From Flavobacterium sp. IMCC34852 (lineage in GTDB: Bacteria; Bacteroidota; Bacteroidia; Flavobacteriales; Flavobacteriaceae): a DNA stretch of 64,000 nucleotides. Under the pieces are notes generated by a model. That model had not been told where the DNA came from and searched no databases. It worked only from the letters and a program-made list of their open reading frames with translations. Location: the NCBI RefSeq assembly GCF_030643905.1, contig NZ_CP121446.1, positions 806,001 to 870,000 on the forward strand, given 5' to 3'. The first letter of the stretch is position 1; every line of letters starts with the position of its first letter. The translations under genes were made by a program, and so were the position numbers. This document shows, piece by piece, positions 54,267 to 60,005 of this stretch.

Positions 54267-54827
54267 TTACACTTTCATAATTTCGGCTTCTTTGATGGCC
54301 AAATGTTCTTCGACTTTTTTGATATAAGCGTCGGTTAATTTTTGAACATCGTCTTCGGCCGTTTTACAAATGTCTTCCGAAGTGCCTTCTTTTTCTAATT
54401 TTTTGATATCGGTATTGGCGTCTTTACGAGCATTTCTAATGCCAATTTTAGCGTCTTCAGCTTCCGCTTTGGCTTGTTTTACCAAATCGCGTCTTCTTTC
54501 TTCGGTCAAAGCCGGCACGTTGATAATGATGTTGTCACCATTGTTCATGGGGTTAAACCCAAGATTGGCAATCATAATGGCTTTTTCAATCGGATGCAAC
54601 ATACTTTTTTCCCAAGGCGTTATGGTAATGGTTCTCGCATCGGGTACATTGATATTGGCAACTTGAGATAAAGGGGTTTGTGAACCGTAATAATCCACAA
54701 AAACACCACCCAACATTTGAGGTGAAGCCTTTCCGGCACGAATGTTTAAAAATTCTTTTTCTAAATGCGCAATTGAACCGTTCATTGATTCTTTTGTGCT
54801 GTCTAAAATAAATTCAATTTCTTCCAT
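54267..54827 (-). CDS. frr: Ribosome recycling factor
   Basis: RRF splits the post-termination ribosome together with EF-G. It has 186 residues, the family norm. The three-helix bundle and hinge are clear: HLEKEFLNIRAGKASPQML (about 22-40), PDARTITITPWEKSMLHPIEKAI (about 63-86), LTEERRRDLVKQAKAEAEDAKIGIRNARKDA (about 107-137). It is downstream of pyrH on the same strand, a common pairing in bacteria, with an octamer array in the gap. Confidence 0.97.
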   Translation of the reverse strand: MEEIEFILDSTKESMNGSIAHLEKEFLNIRAGKASPQMLGGVFVDYYGSQTPLSQVANINVPDARTITITPWEKSMLHPIEKAIMIANLGFNPMNNGDNIIINVPALTEERRRDLVKQAKAEAEDAKIGIRNARKDANTDIKKLEKEGTSEDICKTAEDDVQKLTDAYIKKVEEHLAIKEAEIMKV

Positions 54828-54834
54828 TTTCTAA

Positions 54835-54916
54835 TTAGATTGTTAGATTGTTAGACGATTAGATTTTTAGACTTTTTCTAAGTAGTCTAATAATCTAAGT
54901 CAGTCTAAGTAGTCTA
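54835..54916. repeat. Octamer array between pyrH and frr, with inverse right arm
   Basis: Left arm: TTAGATTG twice, TTAGACGA, TTAGATTT, TTAGACTT. Right arm: TTTCTAAG, TAGTCTAA, TAATCTAA, a 10-nt variant, GTAGTCTA. The last unit contains the pyrH stop codon (CTA at 54914-54916, TAG on the coding strand). The same octamer, TTAGATTG, builds the array at 58488. Confidence 0.88.
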
Positions 54917-55621
54917 TATTTTAACTACAGTTCCTATATTTTCGCCTTCGCAAATTTTTAAGAGATTCCCTTTTTTGTTCATGTCGAATACTACTATCGG
55001 CAATTCATTTTCCTGACTTAAAGTGAAAGCAGTGGTATCCATTACATTCAATCCTTTTTTCAATACGTCTTCAAAAGAAATAGAATCAAATTTTACAGCA
55101 TTTGGGTTTTTCTCCGGATCGGCATCGTATACACCATCTACTCGAGTGCCTTTTAAAATCACATCGGCATGTACTTCCACACCACGTAAAACGGCTGCAG
55201 TATCAGTAGTGAAATACGGATTTCCGGTTCCGGCACCGAAGATTACAATTCTGCCTTTTTCTAAATGACGAACCGCTCTTCTTTTGATGTATGGCTCGGC
55301 AATCGCTTCAATTTTTAAAGCGGTTTGCAAACGAGTCAACATGCCTTTGTCTTCCAAAGCACCTTGCAAAGCCATTCCGTTAATTACAGTGGCCAACATG
55401 CCCATATAATCGCCTTGCACTCTGTCCATACCATTGCTGGCTCCGGCAACTCCTCTAAAAATGTTTCCACCACCAATTACGATTGCGATTTCAACTCCTT
55501 TGTCGTGAATCTCTTTAATTTCATCAGCATATTCGCCAAGACGTTTTGGGTCGATTCCATATTGTTTATCGCCCATCAGCGCTTCACCACTTAGTTTTAG
55601 AAGAATTCTTTTGTATTTCAT
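54914..55621 (-). CDS. pyrH: UMP kinase
   Basis: This enzyme phosphorylates UMP to UDP in pyrimidine synthesis. It has 235 residues. The amino-acid-kinase fold shows [12 protein letters not shown] (5-16), [10 protein letters not shown] (about 48-57) and the substrate loop [19 protein letters not shown] (about 132-150); [11 protein letters not shown] (about 160-170) is the ATP-site motif of bacterial UMP kinases. Its C-terminus ends at a TAG codon that belongs to the octamer array. It heads the pyrH-frr unit. Confidence 0.97.
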   Translation of the reverse strand: MKYKRILLKLSGEALMGDKQYGIDPKRLGEYADEIKEIHDKGVEIAIVIGGGNIFRGVAGASNGMDRVQGDYMGMLATVINGMALQGALEDKGMLTRLQTALKIEAIAEPYIKRRAVRHLEKGRIVIFGAGTGNPYFTTDTAAVLRGVEVHADVILKGTRVDGVYDADPEKNPNAVKFDSISFEDVLKKGLNVMDTTAFTLSQENELPIVVFDMNKKGNLLKICEGENIGTVVKI

Positions 55622-55700
55622 TCCAGTTTATATTTGTTTAGTTTGGAGTCATGCTGTCGCTCTTCGAGCTCGAGTCATTAGTTATGTTGTTTAATGGTTG

Positions 55701-55708
55701 CAAATATA
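55701..55708 (-). promoter_or_regulatory. -7 element of the pyrH promoter
   Basis: TATATTTG on the minus strand, 80 nt before the ATG. No matching TTG was found upstream. The 70-nt leader contains the GAGTCAT direct repeats at 55646 and 55672. Confidence 0.55.
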
Positions 55709-55788
55709 AACATATTCTCTTTTTGTATCGTATTCGTTAAAAATAATGTTAAGTAACATTTATCACTTTTTTATCGTTGGTGGTTTTG

Positions 55789-55796
55789 TAGTTTTG
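55789..55796 (+). promoter_or_regulatory. -7 element of the thioredoxin-like gene
   Basis: TAGTTTTG lies 21 nt before the ATG at 55818. The -33 side is a T-rich tract. It overlaps the longer open frame from 55746, which is therefore not the real start. Confidence 0.55.
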
Positions 55797-55817
55797 CAGC
55801 ACCAAAATCAAATTTAC

Positions 55818-56420
55818 ATGAAATCCATTATCCAAAATAGTTTAGCCGATAGTCTTTCTTATACCGAATACAGAAACAAAGTTACTTCGCTTTTAAAAGA
55901 AGGTAAATCAACCGGAAACGAACAATCCGAAGCATTGACACATTATTCCGAATTGAACGAAACCCGCATGAATCGTTTGGAGAAAACCATTAAAATCACT
56001 GAAGACTTTACCGAACAATTAAAGCAATTAAAACGGGAATACATTTGGTTAGTGATTTCTGAAGGCTGGTGTGGCGATGCTGCGCAGTTGGTTCCCATCT
56101 TTCACAAAATGGCAGAGCTTTCATCCAAGATTGATTTGAAAATTGCCCTTCGTGATGACCATGACGATTTGATGAATTTGTTTCTCACCAATGGTGCAAG
56201 AAGCATTCCTAAGCTGATTATTTTAGACAAAAATACTTTGGAAGTTTTAGGCGATTTCGGACCAAGACCACAAGGAGCAAAACAATTAATTCTAGATTAC
56301 AAGGCCGAACATGGTGTGATTGATGAAACCGCTAAAACCAATTTACAATTGTGGTATTTACACGATAAAGGGTTGTCAACACAACAAGAAATCATGGAAA
56401 TTATGGCTGCGTTGGAGTAA
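55818..56420 (+). CDS. Thioredoxin family protein with a single active-site Cys
   Basis: This cytoplasmic thioredoxin-fold protein has 200 residues from the ATG at 55818 (MKSIIQNSLADSLSYTEYR). The fold starts near residue 70 after a helical N-terminal part. The active-site position reads SEGWCGDAAQLVPIFHKMA, so the second Cys of CxxC is Ala and the protein should be monothiol. The cis-Pro region is NGARSIPKLIILDKN (about 132-146). It lacks a signal peptide. It is monocistronic, ending back to back with the convergent gene. A redox role is likely by fold, but the reaction is unknown. Confidence 0.85.
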   Translation: MKSIIQNSLADSLSYTEYRNKVTSLLKEGKSTGNEQSEALTHYSELNETRMNRLEKTIKITEDFTEQLKQLKREYIWLVISEGWCGDAAQLVPIFHKMAELSSKIDLKIALRDDHDDLMNLFLTNGARSIPKLIILDKNTLEVLGDFGPRPQGAKQLILDYKAEHGVIDETAKTNLQLWYLHDKGLSTQQEIMEIMAALE

Positions 56421-57041
56421 TCAATTCATAGTGTAGGCCAAGCCGATGCAAAAACTACCAATTCTTTTCTCCGAATTTTTACTAAAACCATATTGGCAAA
56501 CTTCCAGATATATACCGAGACCACCATTGGCATCTTCAAATCCAAGGCTTATTTTTTTGAAGTAGCCGGACAAATCATTGCGACCAATAGCCATGGCTCG
56601 TCCAAAACCGGGCTCAACATACATTCTGAAATCTTTACTCACTTTGGAGTTTATCTTAATCGTGCCGAATAATGGCGCAACCACCAAACATTCCTTGGCT
56701 TTCCAATCAACGCCAATATTGCCGCCAACCCAAATGAATTTATTGATTTGGATGCCCATTCCAAACCTTCCGATAACGCCATCAGGTAGAAACCAAGGTT
56801 CATCTTCGCCGTATTCGTCAATTTCTCCGGCGTATTGATTGACTCTGATGGGAACAGCAAATTCAAATTTGGTATAAGTGTATCGTTTCTTTTTGGCAAC
56901 AGTAAGCGTGTCGCGATTTTCTTGAGAAAAACCGATTGAGCTGATAAGCAGTAGGATTAGTAAAAGTTTAGCTTTCGGTTTGGTGAAGACTTTGTTCGAA
57001 AGTTTGCGGGGTAATTGCGTTAACAATCTCATAATCACCAA
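56421..57041 (-). CDS. Secreted/outer-membrane hypothetical protein overlapping truB
   Basis: This protein has 206 residues or 203, depending on whether translation starts at 57041 or at the ATG at 57032. It has a long basic N-region and then a hydrophobic signal core (KLLLILLLISSIGFSQ, cut near 40). The mature part has barrel-like strands (FEFAVPIRVNQYAGEI, GVIGRFGMGIQINKFIWVGGNIGVDW) and one Cys-containing loop. The start lies inside the 3' end of truB (65-74 nt overlap), and no later ATG, GTG or TTG precedes the signal core. Function is unknown. It is probably co-transcribed with ftsX-DUF3098-uppP-truB. Confidence 0.7.
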   Translation of the reverse strand: MVIMRLLTQLPRKLSNKVFTKPKAKLLLILLLISSIGFSQENRDTLTVAKKKRYTYTKFEFAVPIRVNQYAGEIDEYGEDEPWFLPDGVIGRFGMGIQINKFIWVGGNIGVDWKAKECLVVAPLFGTIKINSKVSKDFRMYVEPGFGRAMAIGRNDLSGYFKKISLGFEDANGGLGIYLEVCQYGFSKNSEKRIGSFCIGLAYTMN

Positions 57042-57672
57042 TTTTAGTTCGACGTAAAACGGATAAATAAGCGCCTGAATTCAGTGCCTTTCCAAAGTCA
57101 TAAGCCAAGGAACGAATATAAGTGCCTTTGCTGCAAACCACCCGGAACTCTATTTCGGGTAACACAAATTTAGTGATTTCAAATTCATGAATGGTTGTTT
57201 TTCGGGCTTGAATTTCAACCTCTTCTCCGGCACGCGCATGTTCATACAAACGAATACCATCTTTTTTGATAGCCGAAAAAACCGGTGGCTTTTGGTCGAT
57301 TTCGCCAAGGAATTGTGGAATAGTTTGCTGAATTAATTCAGCCGTTATATGTTCCGTTGGAAAAGTAGCATTCACTTCGGTTTCCATATCATAAGATGGC
57401 GTTGTGGCACCAACAGTAATCGTTCCGGTGTATTCTTTGGCTTGCCCTTGAATTTCGGTGATTTTTTTGGTAAACTTTCCGGTGCAAACAATCAGTAAGC
57501 CGGTTGCCAAAGGGTCTAATGTTCCTGCGTGACCAATTTTAAATTTCTTCGGAAGATTGTATTTTCTTTTTAGAATATACTTCAATTTATTCACCGCTTG
57601 AAACGAAGACCATGTCAGTGGTTTGTCTATCAATAGTATTTGACCTTCTAAAAAATCTTCAGCCGTTTTCAA
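56968..57672 (-). CDS. truB: tRNA pseudouridine(55) synthase
   Basis: This enzyme makes pseudouridine at position 55 of the T-loop in most tRNAs. It has 234 residues, a short form lacking most of the C-terminal PUA domain. The catalytic motif is KIGHAGTLDPLATGLLIV (about 45-62), with Asp in TLDP. Further motifs are YTGTITVGATTPSYDMETE (about 81-99) and VVCSKGTYIRSLAYDFG (about 188-204). It follows uppP after 3 nt, so it is in the same operon, and its 3' end overlaps the next gene. Confidence 0.96.
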   Translation of the reverse strand: MKTAEDFLEGQILLIDKPLTWSSFQAVNKLKYILKRKYNLPKKFKIGHAGTLDPLATGLLIVCTGKFTKKITEIQGQAKEYTGTITVGATTPSYDMETEVNATFPTEHITAELIQQTIPQFLGEIDQKPPVFSAIKKDGIRLYEHARAGEEVEIQARKTTIHEFEITKFVLPEIEFRVVCSKGTYIRSLAYDFGKALNSGAYLSVLRRTKIGDYEIVNAITPQTFEQSLHQTES

Positions 57673-57675
57673 AAT

Positions 57676-58485
57676 CTATTTGTTTAAAGAGAAATACACC
57701 AGCAAAATCACGCCGGCTACAATTCGGTAATAACCCCAAGGCTTGAAACCGTATTTTTTGATAATGCCGATAAAGAATTTAATCGCAATTACAGACACAA
57801 CAAAAGCCACAATATTACCCACTAAAAACATTTTCAAGTTATCAGAAGACTGCGTCAGCAACTCATACCCTTTGAGCTGAGAAACTTCATAAGTCTTCAA
57901 AAACAACGAATAAGTAGTAACCGCCAACATCGTCGGAACTGCTAAAAAGAAAGAGAACTCCGCCGCCGTTTCTCGAGTCAAGCCTTGTTGCATACCGCCA
58001 ATTATAGAAGCCGCAGAACGACTCGTACCCGGCATCATAGCCAAACATTGCCAGAAGCCGATAGTGACTGCTTTTTTGATGGTAATATCTTCTTCGTGAG
58101 CAATGGTAGGATGATTGAAGCGACCGTCAATAAACAGTAAAACGATACCGCCAATAATCAATACAATCGCTATAGGAATAGGATTTCCTAGCACGGCATC
58201 AATCTTATCGTCAAATATTTTTCCTAAAACCAAAGCCGGAATGACAGCACAAGCCAATTTGACATAAAAGTTAAGCTTTCGGAAATCAAAAAACTTCTTC
58301 CAATACAAAACCACTACGGCCAAAATCGCCCCAAACTGAATTGAAACCTGAAACAATTTCACAAAATCATCTTCCTGTATTCCAAAAAACGAACTGGTAA
58401 AAATCATGTGAGCCGTCGAAGAAACCGGTAAGTATTCGGTTAAACCTTCTACGATGGCAATTAGAATGGCTTGAATGTAATCCAT
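57676..58485 (-). CDS. uppP: Undecaprenyl-diphosphate phosphatase
   Basis: This inner membrane enzyme recycles the C55 lipid carrier for peptidoglycan and glycan assembly and is linked to bacitracin tolerance. It has 269 residues and about eight TMs. Conserved motifs are VEGLTEYLPVSSTAHMIF (about 12-29), with the catalytic Glu pair, and MMPGTSRSAASIIGGM (about 155-170), with the Ser-Arg pair. It lies between DUF3098 and truB; an octamer array fills the upstream gap. Confidence 0.97.
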   Translation of the reverse strand: MDYIQAILIAIVEGLTEYLPVSSTAHMIFTSSFFGIQEDDFVKLFQVSIQFGAILAVVVLYWKKFFDFRKLNFYVKLACAVIPALVLGKIFDDKIDAVLGNPIPIAIVLIIGGIVLLFIDGRFNHPTIAHEEDITIKKAVTIGFWQCLAMMPGTSRSAASIIGGMQQGLTRETAAEFSFFLAVPTMLAVTTYSLFLKTYEVSQLKGYELLTQSSDNLKMFLVGNIVAFVVSVIAIKFFIGIIKKYGFKPWGYYRIVAGVILLVYFSLNK

Positions 58486-58487
58486 GG

Positions 58488-58572
58488 TTAGATTGTTAGA
58501 TTATTAGATTGTTAGACTTCTTAGATAGCTACTTCTAAATTGTCTAACAATCTAAGCAGTCTAAGTAGTCTG
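58488..58572. repeat. Octamer array between DUF3098 and uppP, with inverse right arm
   Basis: Left arm: TTAGATTG, TTAGATTA, TTAGATTG, TTAGACTT, then TTAGATAG. Right arm: TCTAACAA, TCTAAGCA, then GTCTAAGTAGTCTG. The arms can form a long hairpin. The unit is the same as at 54835, about 3.6 kb away. The array begins 2 nt from the uppP ATG and ends just before the DUF3098 stop. Confidence 0.88.
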
Positions 58573-58577
58573 AAAAT

Positions 58578-58814
58578 CTATTTAGATTTTTTAAAAATGG
58601 AATAAATCGTAATCCCGAAACCTATCAAAACAACAGTCGGTGCCAGACGAATTCTTTGGAAATTAAAAACCGCATCGTTCCATACCTTCGGGTCGTCGCT
58701 TCCGCCGCCACTCATCAGTATAAAACCAAGAGCAATCACGGCGATACCAATTAATAATATTTTATAATTAACCTTATCAAAAAGAAAATCAGGTTTTTGC
58801 TCGTTGTTTTTCAT
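58578..58814 (-). CDS. DUF3098 family small membrane protein
   Basis: This 78-residue protein has two membrane segments, YKILLIGIAVIALGFILMS (about 18-36) and LAPTVVLIGFGITIYSIF (about 57-74), joined by a Gly/Asp loop (GGGSDDPKVWNDAVF). The length, spacing and GFILMSGGGSDDP loop match DUF3098. It occurs next to ftsX in many Bacteroidota, as here, which suggests an envelope or division role that is not established. Its stop codon is TAG, next to the array. Confidence 0.88.
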   Translation of the reverse strand: MKNNEQKPDFLFDKVNYKILLIGIAVIALGFILMSGGGSDDPKVWNDAVFNFQRIRLAPTVVLIGFGITIYSIFKKSK

Positions 58815-58839
58815 TTAGCTGAATATTTTTATTTTTTTA

Positions 58840-58872
58840 ACTGAACACTGCCTTCTGAGCACTGAACACTAG
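58840..58872. repeat. Heptamer array at the ftsX stop codon
   Basis: Units in register: ACTGAAC, ACTGCCT, TCTGAGC, ACTGAAC, then ACTAG. The final ACTAG supplies the ftsX stop (CTA at 58869-58871). ACTGAAC is the exact inverse complement of GTTCAGT, the phase-shifted unit of the array inside leuS at 61618. Confidence 0.82.
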
Positions 58873-59744
58873 TACAAATCGTCCGTTCTCAAATTCAAAA
58901 ATCGCTGCGTCGCAAAATAAGTACTGATCCAAGTAATCACAATACCCATCACTAAAACACCCAATAACACTACGCTAATAGCCAATTGGTCTTCCATAAT
59001 GCCTAAATTAGGGAAGTTGAACTGTATGTAAACCAGCAAACCAATCAAAGCTAAAATAGCCAAAACAGCTCCAATAAAGCCAAGAATTACACTGGTTTTG
59101 ATGAATGGTTTTCTAATAAATGATTTGGTGGCACCCACCATTTGCATCGTTTTAATGATAAATCGGTTGGCGTAAATGGATAGTCGTAGCGAACTGTTAA
59201 TCAGCAACACCGAAACAAACGCAAATACACCGGTAACAATCAAAATCCACATGCTGATATTTTTTACATTATCGTTGACCAAAGTCACCAATTGTTTGTC
59301 GTAAACAATATCCGCCACCATTTCGTTTTTGCGCAAACGGTTCTCAATTTTAGCTATTTCAGGATTGGTTACAAAATCGGCTTTCAAGTGAATGTCAAAC
59401 GAATTCTGCAACGGATTCACGCCTAAAAATTGCATAAAATCTTCGCCAATCACTTCCTTGTGCTGTGCAGCCGCCTGTTCTTTAGAAACATATTCAAAAG
59501 ATTTGGCAAACTTGGCCGTCTTCATTTCTTCGGTAAAAGCTTTCATCACTGAGTCGTTGGCTTCATTTTTAAAGAAAACCGTCATCGCAATTTCTTCCTT
59601 GAAATTGTCTGACAATCGCTTGGAATTAATCACAAAAAGACCCAAAGTGCCCAATAAAAACAACACCAAAAAGATACTCAACACTACCGAAAAATAGGAG
59701 GTAATCACTCTGCGCTTCTGAAACTTTTCAAATGATGATGACAT
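58869..59744 (-). CDS. ftsX: Cell division protein FtsX
   Basis: This ABC-permease-like partner of FtsE regulates septal peptidoglycan hydrolases. It has 291 residues. TM1 is about 16-40 (SYFSVVLSIFLVLFLLGTLG). An extracellular domain runs about 45-165 (VSKEQAAAQHKEVIGEDFMQFLG), then three TMs (about 170-190, 218-240, 260-280). The cytoplasmic loop NRFIIKTMQMVGATKSFIRKPF (about 192-213) is the family signature. No ftsE is adjacent. It heads the ftsX-DUF3098-uppP-truB unit. Confidence 0.95.
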   Translation of the reverse strand: MSSSFEKFQKRRVITSYFSVVLSIFLVLFLLGTLGLFVINSKRLSDNFKEEIAMTVFFKNEANDSVMKAFTEEMKTAKFAKSFEYVSKEQAAAQHKEVIGEDFMQFLGVNPLQNSFDIHLKADFVTNPEIAKIENRLRKNEMVADIVYDKQLVTLVNDNVKNISMWILIVTGVFAFVSVLLINSSLRLSIYANRFIIKTMQMVGATKSFIRKPFIKTSVILGFIGAVLAILALIGLLVYIQFNFPNLGIMEDQLAISVVLLGVLVMGIVITWISTYFATQRFLNLRTDDLY

Positions 59745-59831
59745 AGACTGTATTTTATGGGGTAAAAATAATAAAGAAAATTGTTTTTCCCCTTTATAAC
59801 GTACAAACTTTTAACTTTATTATATTAAATG

Positions 59832-59839
59832 TAAATTTG
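59832..59839 (+). promoter_or_regulatory. -7 element of the leuS promoter
   Basis: TAAATTTG with a TTTA-type upstream element. It would give a 5' leader of about 160 nt that contains repeat A copy 2 and a 33-nt palindrome. Confidence 0.55.
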
Positions 59840-59853
59840 CAGCTTAAAATTTT

Positions 59854-59938
59854 TTAGGAGCGAATGGTACGGGCAATTTCTGCCATCCGTATTCCCGCTT
59901 TCCGGGTTACACGGTAACCTCTCCAATCAGGGCTAAAA
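59854..59938. repeat. Interspersed repeat family A, copy 2 (leuS leader)
   Basis: It begins TTAGGAGCGAATGG, contains GGGCA..CTGCCATCC and TTCCCGCTTT, and ends AGGGCTAAAA, parallel to the minus strand of copy 1. Its inner hairpin is GGTTAC-ACG-GTAACC (59905-59919 region), unrelated to the core of copy 1. Confidence 0.85.
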
Positions 59939-59951
59939 AGTAAACGCAATA

Positions 59952-59984
59952 ACACCTGAAAGGTTTTTAAAACCTGCCAGGTGT
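59952..59984. repeat. 33-nt palindrome in the leuS leader
   Basis: ACACCTG (59952-59958) pairs with CAGGTGT (59978-59984), and AGGTTTT (59961-59967) with AAAACCT (59969-59975) around a central T; two bases per side are mismatched. No T run follows, so it is not a standard terminator. It ends 21 nt before the leuS ATG. Confidence 0.75.
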
Positions 59985-60005
59985 AGAAAACAACAAACAC
60001 TGAGA

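Noticed and set aside
59854..59984. Riboswitch or T-box in the leuS leader
   Set aside because: No T-box core or known aptamer motif is visible; most of the leader is explained by a repeat that also occurs at 10373 and 33461.
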